Shown here piece by piece: positions 1-9,316 of a stretch of 64,000 nt of DNA. Under the pieces are notes generated by a model. It was not told the origin of the DNA and searched no databases. It saw only the letters and a program-made list of their open reading frames with translations. The DNA is taken from contig JAUMVK010000006.1 of the NCBI GenBank assembly GCA_030530205.1, positions 61,818 to 125,817 of the forward strand. The letters are read 5' to 3'. Numbering within the stretch: the stretch's first letter is position 1; every line of letters starts with the position of its first letter. This DNA is from RGIG3701 sp030530205. Lineage in GTDB: Bacteria > Planctomycetota > Planctomycetia > Pirellulales > Thermoguttaceae. The translations under genes and the position numbers were made by a program.

Positions 1-2
1 TC

Positions 3-2597
3 GTCATGGATGAAAATGCAGCCATAAAGCAAACGTACAATTTGACGCAAATACTGGCTGGAACGGTAAATCTGGAACTTCAGGCAAATGGCCAACCCGT
101 CCTGGTAAACGGGATGCCACTCTGGAGTGAGAACTGGTCTAATTTCGGCTACTCTGTGGCGATTGACGACGCAGGATTGGTCGTTGTCGGAGCGCCTAAA
201 GCCAACACATACAGCATTTACAATTCCACGGATAATACCTGGACCACAGAATCCGGTTACAATGGAATGGTTTTTGTACTTCCCACGAACGGTCAGCAAG
301 GCGAGTATCTGCCAGAAGACTCAGACCTTGGTTTTGGCTATTCCGTCACCTCGGAAAATGGCGTTTTGGTCGTGGCTTCCGCGCCTGGAAATTATGTTTC
401 CGGCATCGCGCTGCACACGTTTGATTTCAGAAAAGACACTCCGACCGACAATCGGCACGTGCTCAACGATCTGGTCATTTCGGAAAGTGTCAGGGAATTT
501 CCTCAGGCCGTTCAGCTCCGGGACGGGTTCCTCTACGTGACGGGCGCTTCCGCCGTCAACCCGAACGCACGGCTGACCCTTTGTTCTAACGCGGTATGGC
601 CTTACGATTCCCAAGTCGATATTTACCACTTCACGGCAGATGGTTCTTCGATTTCCGCAACATTTGATGCGGGGCTGAGAGGGGACGTGAATGATATTGA
701 GGTGGCTCTCGTTGATCAATCAGGGAAGGTGATCCAGGGAACGGGTCAGAATGGGACATTTACGTATTCGACAACGGCAGGAACGGAATATCGCCTTTAC
801 GTAGGAATGGCGGAAAGTGCCGAGTGCGACTACGTATTGACGGTTCAGGGGATCGAGCAGAAAAACTACGCTTTCGGTCTGACAGAAGATGGCGTAAAGG
901 TCAATGGAAACCCGGCCTCGGAAACCCTTACCGCTTGTCCAACGAGCGTGACATTCACATTGGAAAAACCGGTTCGTGCGGATTTGATTTCCAAATCCTC
1001 GGTCCAGATCGATGGCGTTTCTGCTTCAGGATTCAATCTTTCGGCAGATGGGAAAACCGTCACGTTTACGTTCCCGTACAAACAATTTACGGAGACAACG
1101 GCAACTCTGACGATTAATGCCGGGGACTTTTGCACAATTGACGGATCGGTCCTGACTCTTCCGGAGGATCAGGCGAGCCAGACCATTACCCTGGTACAAA
1201 CGACCGCGACGCAGAAAATTCGGGCCCGTGAGGATTCACTGGAAGCGACCTGGACGTTCGAGGAAAACCTCAGAAACGCGAACGCGAACGTAATCATCCG
1301 GAAAAAGACCAGCGGCTCCAATACATGGGTGAATATTACCTCCACTGGCAGTCTTTCCCTCGAAGGGAACGTTTTGAAATGGTCCGCTGGTTCGGTTTTG
1401 GCTCAAACAGGAGATCAGATTTCGGTTTTCCTTGATACCGCTTCGGTTTCTACGGTTTCGGGCTGTCCGGTTGAACCGCTGGAAGCCAAAGAACAAACGA
1501 TCAACTTGAGTGTTCAGGGTGAAACAGAACTGGTCGTTCGCAAGACCTCGTCTCTGGATGAAACCGGAGAATCGGGAGGCGCGTCACGCCAGGAAGTCCC
1601 GGCCAGTGAAAAATGGATCGATGAGTGGCAGAACATTTGGGTTGAAGTTTGGGCTTCCGTTCTTTCTGCGACCGAAAACGGATTAAGAAGTTACAGTGCG
1701 GAAATTACCTACGATCCGGTAAAATTTAATCCTTTGAAAAATGGAAATATTACCGTAAAATACGATTCTGCGATTTTCAGTTCCGTGACCGTCACGAAAG
1801 ATGCAAATGAAGACAAACTGCAGATTCAGGCCACCGTGAAAGCGGGAATGGAAACCGCAGGAGTTTGTGATCTGGACGGCGTGGGGAACCACGTGCTTCT
1901 TGGAAGTATTCAATTCTACGGCCAGAAAGATGGCGTACACGTCTCCGAAAACTATGAAATTCGAGGCGAGTCGATAGGAATACAAATCGTGGAAAATTCG
2001 GTGGTGATGGAAGATACGCTCGAAGTGATCATCAGTACGATCGAAAACACGACGAAAAATCTTCCTCTGGTTTATCCGGTAGTTTACGACCTCAATGATT
2101 CTGGCAGCATCGAGATCAATGACCTGGTGGCTTTTGCGAGAGTATTTGGCCGGTCTGCGGTTCCAGGAACCATTGAGAACGTGGCTGATTTTAACGCCAG
2201 CAAGGCGGTTGAAATTAATGACCTGGTCCTTTTCGCGAGGAATTTTGGGAAAACGCAAGGGGGTTCGATCATTTACGCCGATTCGCTGACAAAGGATTGG
2301 GGTGATCCAATCGCTCAGGGGGCGTTAATTCCCGAAGCGGCGCCGACTTTCCAGACGTCCTTCGGAAATGTTTACGTCAACGACTGGACGGCTCAGGCGC
2401 CCGATTTCCAGAAACAGATCGCGGAAGAAAGCGCTCTGCGTGCTGAATTGCTTGAGGAGGCTCTTACTCCGGCTGTGAAGGATGAGGTTCCTCTCAGTGT
2501 GTCAGGCGATGTGTTTGGACTTGACACAGTGTGCGATGAACTTGAAAAAGAAGAGACAGAGAAACTGGAAGTTACACTGGAGAAAATGATTTTCTGA
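3..2597 (+). CDS. Secreted dockerin protein with FG-GAP, PPC and cohesin-like regions (5' truncated)
   Basis: The frame is open to the left edge and no ribosome site precedes the first Met (base 6), so the gene begins outside the window. Numbering from that Met, residues 45-125 hold two FG-GAP-like blades (FGYSVAIDDAGLVVVGAP and GFGYSVTSENGVLVVASAPG). Residues 200-283 resemble a bacterial pre-peptidase C-terminal (PPC) domain, and about 535-660 look cohesin-like (SYSAEITYDPVKF). Residues 694-750 hold a duplicated dockerin calcium loop (DLNDSGSIEINDLVAFARVF and DFNASKAVEINDLVLFARNF). An acidic tail follows. It is probably the end of one of the giant exported proteins planctomycetes carry. Binding partner and exact role are unknown; it could be adhesive or part of a surface complex. 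Confidence 0.8.
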   Translation, partial: VMDENAAIKQTYNLTQILAGTVNLELQANGQPVLVNGMPLWSENWSNFGYSVAIDDAGLVVVGAPKANTYSIYNSTDNTWTTESGYNGMVFVLPTNGQQGEYLPEDSDLGFGYSVTSENGVLVVASAPGNYVSGIALHTFDFRKDTPTDNRHVLNDLVISESVREFPQAVQLRDGFLYVTGASAVNPNARLTLCSNAVWPYDSQVDIYHFTADGSSISATFDAGLRGDVNDIEVALVDQSGKVIQGTGQNGTFTYSTTAGTEYRLYVGMAESAECDYVLTVQGIEQKNYAFGLTEDGVKVNGNPASETLTACPTSVTFTLEKPVRADLISKSSVQIDGVSASGFNLSADGKTVTFTFPYKQFTETTATLTINAGDFCTIDGSVLTLPEDQASQTITLVQTTATQKIRAREDSLEATWTFEENLRNANANVIIRKKTSGSNTWVNITSTGSLSLEGNVLKWSAGSVLAQTGDQISVFLDTASVSTVSGCPVEPLEAKEQTINLSVQGETELVVRKTSSLDETGESGGASRQEVPASEKWIDEWQNIWVEVWASVLSATENGLRSYSAEITYDPVKFNPLKNGNITVKYDSAIFSSVTVTKDANEDKLQIQATVKAGMETAGVCDLDGVGNHVLLGSIQFYGQKDGVHVSENYEIRGESIGIQIVENSVVMEDTLEVIISTIENTTKNLPLVYPVVYDLNDSGSIEINDLVAFARVFGRSAVPGTIENVADFNASKAVEINDLVLFARNFGKTQGGSIIYADSLTKDWGDPIAQGALIPEAAPTFQTSFGNVYVNDWTAQAPDFQKQIAEESALRAELLEEALTPAVKDEVPLSVSGDVFGLDTVCDELEKEETEKLEVTLEKMIF

Positions 2598-2660
2598 AAG
2601 GATGTTTCCTGACGTGCCGGGAGTTTTACTCAGCGCGGAAAGGATGGATCCAATAGAATA

Positions 2661-2693
2661 AAACCCGCCTGATTGATGTCAGACGGGTTTTTT
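2661..2693. terminator. Bidirectional intrinsic terminator
   Basis: The hairpin AAACCCGCCT / AGACGGGTTT has one G-T pair, with a T-run on the plus strand and a T-rich tract on the minus strand. It lies between the convergent dockerin gene and the 760-residue secreted protein gene. Confidence 0.8.
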
Positions 2694-2724
2694 CAATGAC
2701 GTTTTAATGTTGAGGGATCAGAGA

Positions 2725-5007
2725 TTAGTATTTCACGATCCCATTGGCGGGTTTGGGGCCAAAGGAGACTCCAAGCCAGCCATCCTGAACGATCAGTTGG
2801 TCTAAATCCAGATTGGTGAAACGCGGGTCCTGAATGAATTTTTCAGGCAAAATGTTCTTCATCTCTGTTTTCGGAAAGACTTTGCTGAACACACCACGTA
2901 CGCCGATTTGCTGGCTCGCCGAAATTTTGCCTGAAAGATGAACGGGTGACTTCCGGTACACATAAACAGCCATGGGACCAGCCTCGACCGTATATGGGGC
3001 TTCCACGACGAAATCCGACCAGGATCGTCTCCCTACCGTCAGTTGTTTGACAGCCAGGCAGACAATAAATTCCCCATTGACCAGTTTGACGGTTACGGCG
3101 TTTTGATCGGCGAAAGTTATATGGAATTTCTCTTTCGGACGAACGAGACGCTCGCCAATTTCCAGATTTGGCAAACGATTGCGCAAGTACTGGAGTAGTT
3201 CTTCCAGAGTGAACGAGTTACCTTCCAGCTGGAACTTCTGGAGAAAATTGTTTACAGCGGACTCGTGTACCTGGAAATTGATTTGACTGCTTTCGGGCGG
3301 GATCGGGCGAGCGGTGTATGCTCCAGGCTGGGTAATTCCCGCCAGGCGCATGCGAATGACCGCAGAATCGTCCGTCGTTTTGGCGTCCATCTGCTCAAGA
3401 GCCAGTTCAAATCGGGCTAACGCCGCGAAAAATTTCTCTTCCAGAAATTTATTGGCGACTTCCAGCTTGCTTTCTACGCCCTCGTCCAATTTCTCACAGA
3501 CTTCTTTATGAATTTTCTGTTCGGAAATCTGTCGGGCGTTTTTCTGTTTGGCTTCTGCCTGATTTCGGGCGACTCCCTTCGCGACCATACCCACCAGTGG
3601 AATTGAATCGAACGGGGTTTGGAGGTTCTGAAGTTCAATTTGGCTCTGAACTTTTGCGACTGCCGGAGAGCTTTTCAGTCCTTCCGAGGAAAACAGAATT
3701 TCCTTCATCGCTCTGTACTGGGAAGCCGTATGATTGTAAACGGTTACAACGTCAGGTGAGTATGTGGAGGAATTCATCGTTCCTTCCACAAGAAAACCAA
3801 TGCGGAAATGGTTTTCATCCGGAATCATTTCAACATTCAGCTTCGTATTCGATACTCCACGGCCATAAACCGTGCGGTCCAACATATTTTCCTGAATGGT
3901 TCGTTCTTCCGAACCCGGCTGTGGCAAGCTGGTATTTAAAAACGTCTTCGTGACGTAAAGACGCAAGTTGGCATTCCGATAAATGGTTTCCAGGAATTTT
4001 AACTGTTCGGGCAGTTCACGTCCCTGTTCCAGTTCAAAACGGCGGGATTCCATTACGAGGCGGTTTCCAGCTCTCACGTCTTCCGATTTCTCATACGCTT
4101 CCGCAGAGGCCATAAGGCAGTCGTCCACAGAACGAATGGAAGCGAAACGATTCAGCATGGCTTCCAGCTCGTTAAATTTTTCGTGAGACAGAAACTGCTT
4201 CTGGGATGCGTCCGCATGGTAAGGGTGGAGACGCCCGAGAATTTGCCACGCGATTTCACGCTGTTGTGTGGGTGGAAATTTGGAAAATTGTTTCAGTGTT
4301 TCAAGGCGCAAGTAACTGAACCATGTTTCCATATATGGATGTGAAGCCGCCACTTTTTCCACATCCGCGAGGAGGGAACGCCATTCCATCTCCGAAACGC
4401 TCGGGAATGGACCGGGCTGTGTAGTGAGGAGCGCATCGCAATAATTCCAAAGGATAAGCCGGCGCTGAAGTGTGTAGGTTGCCCGTGTCAGGAGCGACTG
4501 GGCGTTATATTGGGATACAAGCGCAGCCTGCAACTCGCGGGCTTCCTGCATTTTTATCGCCAGCAGCGCCAAAATGTCCTTCCGCCGCTCCTGAATGGAA
4601 GAGTCCTGAAAATTCCACTCGTCGAGAGGAGTTTGCGTACTCTTCACGGTTGCGTTTGGCCGAAGACGGAACAAACGACGTTTTTCCGGGTCAGGGGCTT
4701 TCAAAATCGGGAATGTTTGGCTTAAATCATGAACCAGAATTTCCACAGAGGAACACCATTCTTTTAGAGCTGGCTCTTTTTCAGCCTCTTCCAGCTCGTT
4801 TAAAAGAACTTCTGGATCTGCCCAACAAATAAGGTTCCAGGTCTGATGAAGATCCTGGTTTTGTACTTCATTGATTGATGCGGTATTTTCAAGGTCCGCG
4901 TTTTCGGACAGACCATTCCCCTGATCCGCATAAATCGGTGAAACCAATACAAAAAGGACGAGAAAAAGCAGGAACTGCCGTTTTTTCTGCCAGTTTTTCC
5001 TGTTCAT
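2725..5007 (-). CDS. Secreted protein of unknown function, 760 aa
   Basis: I do not recognise a named family. The protein starts with a signal peptide (KKRQFLLFLVLFVLVSPIYA). The first 350 residues are helical and rich in Glu, Leu and Arg. A middle segment of about 370-480 is followed by a Lys/Glu-rich coiled-coil-like stretch (490-560). The C-terminal 200 residues look beta-rich (for example FADQNAVTVKLVNGEFIVCL). The combination of a helical N half and beta C domain suggests an envelope structural protein. No catalytic motif is visible. The ATG at 5007 lacks a clear Shine-Dalgarno site. It stands alone between a terminator and the dehydrogenase gene. The length and signal peptide make it a real gene; the function is open. 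Confidence 0.75.
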   Translation of the reverse strand: MNRKNWQKKRQFLLFLVLFVLVSPIYADQGNGLSENADLENTASINEVQNQDLHQTWNLICWADPEVLLNELEEAEKEPALKEWCSSVEILVHDLSQTFPILKAPDPEKRRLFRLRPNATVKSTQTPLDEWNFQDSSIQERRKDILALLAIKMQEARELQAALVSQYNAQSLLTRATYTLQRRLILWNYCDALLTTQPGPFPSVSEMEWRSLLADVEKVAASHPYMETWFSYLRLETLKQFSKFPPTQQREIAWQILGRLHPYHADASQKQFLSHEKFNELEAMLNRFASIRSVDDCLMASAEAYEKSEDVRAGNRLVMESRRFELEQGRELPEQLKFLETIYRNANLRLYVTKTFLNTSLPQPGSEERTIQENMLDRTVYGRGVSNTKLNVEMIPDENHFRIGFLVEGTMNSSTYSPDVVTVYNHTASQYRAMKEILFSSEGLKSSPAVAKVQSQIELQNLQTPFDSIPLVGMVAKGVARNQAEAKQKNARQISEQKIHKEVCEKLDEGVESKLEVANKFLEEKFFAALARFELALEQMDAKTTDDSAVIRMRLAGITQPGAYTARPIPPESSQINFQVHESAVNNFLQKFQLEGNSFTLEELLQYLRNRLPNLEIGERLVRPKEKFHITFADQNAVTVKLVNGEFIVCLAVKQLTVGRRSWSDFVVEAPYTVEAGPMAVYVYRKSPVHLSGKISASQQIGVRGVFSKVFPKTEMKNILPEKFIQDPRFTNLDLDQLIVQDGWLGVSFGPKPANGIVKY

Positions 5008-5120
5008 GGTAAATTGTTATGTCGTTTAAAAACCAAAATACTCCAAATCTTTTTGGTTTATCGGCAAGGAAAAACATTCACAAAAGAGAAAAATCCATAA
5101 AATCGGTAAATTTTAAAAAT

Positions 5121-5158
5121 AAAAAATCGGAACGGGATAAACATCAATCACGTTCCGA
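5121..5158 (-). terminator. Intrinsic terminator after the G1P dehydrogenase gene
   Basis: On the minus strand TCGGAACG pairs with CGTTCCGA across an 16-base loop and is followed by TTTTTT. It sits 25 bases past the stop codon of the dehydrogenase gene. Confidence 0.75.
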
Positions 5159-5183
5159 ATATTCGATAAAAATGATGTTTTCC

Positions 5184-6527
5184 TCAGATCTCTTTCTTCG
5201 AGAAAATCTCATCGATCCACTTTTCAAGATTTCCGGTTCGGACCGCAATGTCCAAAATCGTGAATCGGCGGCGTGCGTGTTGAGCACGGAGGAAACTCGA
5301 ACGGAACCGCTCGCGTGTGATCCCGATCTCTTCCGGATGCTTCGGCGCTCCAATGACCGCGAACTGGGCCTGGACCTTCTTCACGGGAACGACCTGCTTC
5401 TCAAGCCGGGCGCGGATTTCCGGCCAGTTTTCCTTCAACGTGGTGAGCTGTTTCCGCAGTTCGTCCGGTGTTGAGTACTTCGCGGTGATCTCCGTTACGC
5501 CGAGGTCCGGGAAATCCGTCCCCTCGAAAAGTTTCGCGGCGACTTTCTGCTGATCCTCCAGCGACGGCCAGGCGTTTACGCACGCCTCCACGTCGAGCTG
5601 CGTCATGTCGGTGTGCAGGAAACAGTCGTAAAGCGCCAGTGAGGCGAGGGTCCCGATCGCGACCTTGAACCCGTGCGAGGGGGCCACGCCGTTGAACGTG
5701 TGGTGCTCCATTTCCCACAAATGGCTGAATTGGTGGTCGGCGCCCGAGGCGGGCCGGCTGCTTTTGTGCGCCTGCATCGCGAAACCGCCCAGGATCAGAC
5801 CTTCCAGAAGCGGGCCGAACGCTTCGGGTTTCTTCGCTGCGAGGCCTTCAGGGTCGGCGAGGGCCGCGGCGAGGCCGTCCTGAACGACGCTCCACGCGTG
5901 CTCGTCGATCGGTTCAACTCCCAGCGCGTCGGAAAGGATCCAGTCCGCTCCGGCCGGGATTTTGGCGTAAAGGTCCGCGTAGCCGGAGGCGGTCATTTCC
6001 TGCGGAGCTTCGGCGGCGATCAGCGTATCGACCAGGGCGGCTTGCGGAGCAGGGCACGTGTGGGTGGATTTTTTGCCGTCCTTTGTGATGGCGGCTCCAA
6101 AAGCGGTGTAGCCGTCCATGGACGCAGCCGTTCCGCAGACCATGTAACGGCGGCCGAGGTGGTACGACACGACTTTGCAAAGGTCGTTGATAGTCCCGGA
6201 ACCGCAGGCGACCGGGATCGCGTCGTGGTTTTTGAGATTTTCCTCGAGCATCATGACGTAGGTCCATTCGGCGTGGAAACCTTCAGGATTCACGCCGGCA
6301 GCGTCGAAAATGTAGGGTTTTTCCTGCTCAATTCCCGCTTCGGAAAGGGCTTTTTCGACGAATTGACCGGCGACTCGCCACGTGTTTGTGTCGGCCACGA
6401 CGATGGCTTTTTTGCCGGGGAACTGCCGCTGGAACATCGCGGCGACCTGAGGGAGAACGCCTTCACCGATGAGCAGGTCACGGGTTTCGTCGGCACGCTG
6501 AAGGGCTTTTTGGACTTGAGGATTCAT
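5184..6527 (-). CDS. sn-glycerol-1-phosphate dehydrogenase-like enzyme (AraM/EgsA family)
   Basis: This is an iron-alcohol-dehydrogenase-fold enzyme, 447 residues. By family it reduces dihydroxyacetone phosphate to sn-glycerol-1-phosphate with NAD(P)H. Visible signatures are the nucleotide-binding GSGTINDLCKVVSY, the substrate-loop-like TAASMDGYTAFGA, an Asp metal ligand in GADWILSD, and the His ligands in SGADHQFSH and PSHGFKV. The C-terminal ~120 residues form the usual helical domain. It is a little longer than Bacillus AraM. The start ATG at 6527 has no strong Shine-Dalgarno. No geranylgeranylglyceryl-phosphate synthase is nearby, so the fate of the product cannot be read from this window. 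An alternative is another polyol-phosphate dehydrogenase of the same family. Confidence 0.88.
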   Translation of the reverse strand: MNPQVQKALQRADETRDLLIGEGVLPQVAAMFQRQFPGKKAIVVADTNTWRVAGQFVEKALSEAGIEQEKPYIFDAAGVNPEGFHAEWTYVMMLEENLKNHDAIPVACGSGTINDLCKVVSYHLGRRYMVCGTAASMDGYTAFGAAITKDGKKSTHTCPAPQAALVDTLIAAEAPQEMTASGYADLYAKIPAGADWILSDALGVEPIDEHAWSVVQDGLAAALADPEGLAAKKPEAFGPLLEGLILGGFAMQAHKSSRPASGADHQFSHLWEMEHHTFNGVAPSHGFKVAIGTLASLALYDCFLHTDMTQLDVEACVNAWPSLEDQQKVAAKLFEGTDFPDLGVTEITAKYSTPDELRKQLTTLKENWPEIRARLEKQVVPVKKVQAQFAVIGAPKHPEEIGITRERFRSSFLRAQHARRRFTILDIAVRTGNLEKWIDEIFSKKEI

Positions 6528-6661
6528 GAGGAATGATTAAAAAAGGATGAAAGGTATTCGTAGTGGAGGGGGAGAGGGATACGCAGAAGGTGAATCCCTC
6601 CATGATTTCTTTCATTTTACTCTTTTTTTTCTTTTTGAAAAGCACCACGAGATAATTTTTC

Positions 6662-6698
6662 AAAAAAAAGAGGATTTTTCTCTTTGAAAAATCCCCTC
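6662..6698 (-). terminator. Terminator of the LysM-pyrE-lipoprotein operon
   Basis: On the minus strand GAGGGGATTTTTC pairs with GAAAAATCCTC and is followed by eight T. It lies about 45 bases after the stop codon of the small lipoprotein gene. Confidence 0.75.
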
Positions 6699-6743
6699 GA
6701 ACACTCTTCTCAAAAAAAGAAACCCTTAATGGGAATCAGGCCT

Positions 6744-6992
6744 TTAATTGCCATACAGGTGGTCTTCAATATCCCTGGCTTCTGAGGACAGACCGCCGTA
6801 GATGAAATGCCCATTGTTCTTTTTGCGCTCTTTTCCTGCGGCAGAGTCGTCAATAATTTTGCGCATGTTGTCCGTTTCGCTCTTGTTGCTGGAAGAAGTT
6901 TTTGCCTGCTTCGGACCTGTACTCTCACGCAGGGAAGTACAGCCGGTAAGGACGAGTGAAACAAGCAAGATAAGGAAAACCGCGCGTTTCAT
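6744..6992 (-). CDS. Small lipoprotein, 82 aa
   Basis: The N terminus MKRAVFLILLVSLVLTGC is a lipoprotein signal peptide with the lipobox LTGC, so the mature protein starts at Cys18 and is membrane anchored. The remaining 64 residues are hydrophilic, Lys/Ser-rich and recognised as no family. CAGGAG lies 8 bases before the ATG. Only 5 bases separate it from the pyrE stop, so it is the last gene of the pyrE operon. Function unknown. Confidence 0.75.
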   Translation of the reverse strand: MKRAVFLILLVSLVLTGCTSLRESTGPKQAKTSSSNKSETDNMRKIIDDSAAGKERKKNNGHFIYGGLSSEARDIEDHLYGN

Positions 6993-6997
6993 ATTTT

Positions 6998-7555
6998 TTA
7001 CTCCTGCGGAGGTTCGATCCCAAAATCACGAATCGTGAAGAGGCTTTTCAGTTTGTAGCCGGCATTTTCAAACGCTTCCCGTCCGCCTTCCATACGGTCA
7101 AGAATGGCGTAGACGGCTTTCACTTTCAGGCCGAATTCTACGGCGCGTTCGATGGCTTTGAGCGAGGATCCGCCAGTTGTCACGACGTCTTCGACGATGA
7201 TGACGGATTCTCCCGGTTGAACGGGACCTTCCACAAATTTATTCGTTCCGTGCCCTTTGGCTTCTTTTCGGACGAGAAATCCTTTGAGGTTTTTCCCCTG
7301 CACATCGGCCATCGTAATGATGGAAGCGACGATCGGGTCAGCGCCCATCGTCATTCCACCCACAGCATCGGGGAATTCTCCCTCTTCTTCCATGAGCTTG
7401 AGCATTCCTTCGCCCACAAGCCGGACTTTGGAACTGAGCGTAATTTGTTTACTATCACAGTAGTATTTGGCCTTTTTGCCGGAAGCGAGGATGAAATCCC
7501 CGAACTTCAGGGCACGATCGAGAAGCAGTTGCTTGAGTTCGTCTGAATTGTACAT
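6998..7555 (-). CDS. pyrE: Orotate phosphoribosyltransferase
   Basis: This enzyme makes orotidine 5'-monophosphate from orotate and PRPP, the fifth step of UMP synthesis, as a cytoplasmic dimer. The PRPP-binding motif VIIVEDVVTTGGSS is at residues 118-131. The family signature FILASGKKAKYYCD (21-34) and the flexible catalytic loop with RKEAKGHGTNK (96-106) are intact. At 185 residues it has the normal length. It lies 30 bases after the LysM protein gene and 5 bases before a small lipoprotein gene, so it is probably co-transcribed with both. No other pyrimidine gene is in the window. Confidence 0.95.
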   Translation of the reverse strand: MYNSDELKQLLLDRALKFGDFILASGKKAKYYCDSKQITLSSKVRLVGEGMLKLMEEEGEFPDAVGGMTMGADPIVASIITMADVQGKNLKGFLVRKEAKGHGTNKFVEGPVQPGESVIIVEDVVTTGGSSLKAIERAVEFGLKVKAVYAILDRMEGGREAFENAGYKLKSLFTIRDFGIEPPQE

Positions 7556-7585
7556 CTTTCTTTTAAATTAATAGGGTGTCAGGAA

Positions 7586-9316
7586 TTAAAGTGTTGCCGG
7601 GAGCTCCAGAGGTAATTCCTCGGCCGCCGGTGCGGATGCAGGGGCTGCCTCAGGAAGCGTATCCGGGAGAGCGCTCGGCAGTGAATCGGGAAGTTCCGCA
7701 GAAGCGCCATAAGCCGGAGCGGGGGCTGGAACGGAGGCCGGTGCCGGTACCGGGGCGGGCGCCTGGACTGCGGTGGGCGCTGGAACTGCCGCTGGTACAG
7801 AGGCCGTTTGTTGAACCGTTGGCTTGGGAGAGTGACACCGCAAAAGCAATTGGGAATTCTCGCCCAAAATCGCGTTGAGGTTCTGGACGTCGGTCAGGTT
7901 CATCAGGATAGCGCCGCTTGGCACGTTGGCTCCGATGGCGTTCGGGTCCGTACAGGCCTGGATTTTGACGGTTTCTGTGTTGTCACGTGTGATGAAAGCA
8001 CAGGAAGGCAAGGCATCTCCATTTTCCGTTCCTGTCTTTTTCAGGAATAAGAAATCGCTGTCTTTCTGGACCAAATCACCGCCAATTCCAATCCAGAACC
8101 GGCCAGCGAAAAGACCGTTCAGGGTCAGGATCATTTCGTGCCGATCCAGATAGATAATAGCGTGGAACGGCCCACGAATGACCTTTAACTGAGTTCCAGC
8201 CTGAAGAGGAGCGCCGGGTTGAAGCCCGTTTACAAGACTGATGAAGGCCTGCGGAACCTGATATTCCGCGGCAATTTTTTCCATGGTGTCGCCTGGCTGA
8301 ACCGTATAGGCTGGTTCAAGGAAACTGTTTTGCGAGTAAATGACCTGTGCGGCAGTTTGAACCAAATAATTCACCAGAACGGAGGACTCTTCGGCTGATA
8401 AACAGGGATTCCCGTAAAATTTACTCAATTCTTGCAAAACTTCGAGCATCTCGCCGTTTTGAATCTTCTCGGCGGCTTTTTTCAGGTACTCACGAATCGC
8501 GGCGGTTTCCGCGTCTTCCTGTGGAGGCGCTTGAATCTGAGTTTGAGGAACCGTCTCAGGGCTTGGTGAAACGATTGGAGCCGGTGTTTCCGCAATAGTC
8601 GGAGCAGGGGCGGCTTGTACAGGAGCAGGGGCCTGGATTTGGGTTTGGGCCGGCGGATTGATCTGAACAGGAACCGTCGGCTGGGTATGTACACGAAGTG
8701 GGTTGGAAACGCCGCCCGTGTTTGGAGCCACATAAGGGTCTGTAGTGTCAGGCGAAGCGGGTGTCGGGGGGATGGGATTCGTATCAAGAGCTGGCGCGGG
8801 TGGAAGGTCCAGATCGGGATCCTCGGGTGCAGGAAGCGCTGACGTTGTTTCTGCCTCGACCTCGGCATAGGTGCCAATCTGCTTTTGGGGTTGAGCGGGG
8901 ACGGATTCCGGTGTCGTGTCAAAAGGCGAGGCGGTTTTCGTTTCATCCAGAGAAGGCAGTTCTGTATCCAGAACAGGCGCTTGTTCAGGTGTGGTGGAAG
9001 CCACGACCATCGGATTATCCACTGTGGAATCGACCCCTGGTGCCGGTGGAAGCTCATTTATGTCGGGAAGCGAGAATTCATCTTCCTTCGATGATGCGGG
9101 CGTAAACGGACCGTCCTGCGCGAATGTGCGTGACTCGGAATCGTTCAAAGTCGGAGCCGGAAGTGTGTTGTCTTCTGGATTTTTGGAAGTTTGAGCCAGA
9201 TTTCCCCCCTGATTCACAATTTCCCATGGAAACTGTGAGGAATTCAGGTAATAGTAAGTACAAACTGTAATTCCGGCAAAAACTAAAGCGACGATGAGGG
9301 TACGCAGCATTTCCAT
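7586..9316 (-). CDS. Membrane-anchored LysM protein with a degenerate L,D-transpeptidase (YkuD-like) domain
   Basis: An N-terminal membrane segment (residues 5-26) is followed by ~280 residues of Pro/Ala/Thr/Gln-rich linker and a helical patch. A LysM domain is at about 335-378 (YTVQPGDTMEKIAAEYQVP). Next comes a YkuD-like domain, about 380-490 (GPFHAIIYLDRHEMILTLNG). The C terminus is a Pro/Ala-rich tail. Active L,D-transpeptidases need a His and a Cys in motifs like IHGT and RGCIRM; here the matching places read IQAC and SGAILM, so both residues are lost. It probably binds peptidoglycan without cross-linking it. GGAG lies 10 bases before the ATG. It is the first gene of a three-gene operon with pyrE. 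Confidence 0.82.
   Translation of the reverse strand: MEMLRTLIVALVFAGITVCTYYYLNSSQFPWEIVNQGGNLAQTSKNPEDNTLPAPTLNDSESRTFAQDGPFTPASSKEDEFSLPDINELPPAPGVDSTVDNPMVVASTTPEQAPVLDTELPSLDETKTASPFDTTPESVPAQPQKQIGTYAEVEAETTSALPAPEDPDLDLPPAPALDTNPIPPTPASPDTTDPYVAPNTGGVSNPLRVHTQPTVPVQINPPAQTQIQAPAPVQAAPAPTIAETPAPIVSPSPETVPQTQIQAPPQEDAETAAIREYLKKAAEKIQNGEMLEVLQELSKFYGNPCLSAEESSVLVNYLVQTAAQVIYSQNSFLEPAYTVQPGDTMEKIAAEYQVPQAFISLVNGLQPGAPLQAGTQLKVIRGPFHAIIYLDRHEMILTLNGLFAGRFWIGIGGDLVQKDSDFLFLKKTGTENGDALPSCAFITRDNTETVKIQACTDPNAIGANVPSGAILMNLTDVQNLNAILGENSQLLLRCHSPKPTVQQTASVPAAVPAPTAVQAPAPVPAPASVPAPAPAYGASAELPDSLPSALPDTLPEAAPASAPAAEELPLELPATL

Noticed and set aside
5673..6536. 287-codon plus-strand frame
   Set aside because: It is antisense to the well-supported glycerol-1-phosphate dehydrogenase gene; the translation is Gly/Arg/Val-rich without domain or ribosome site.
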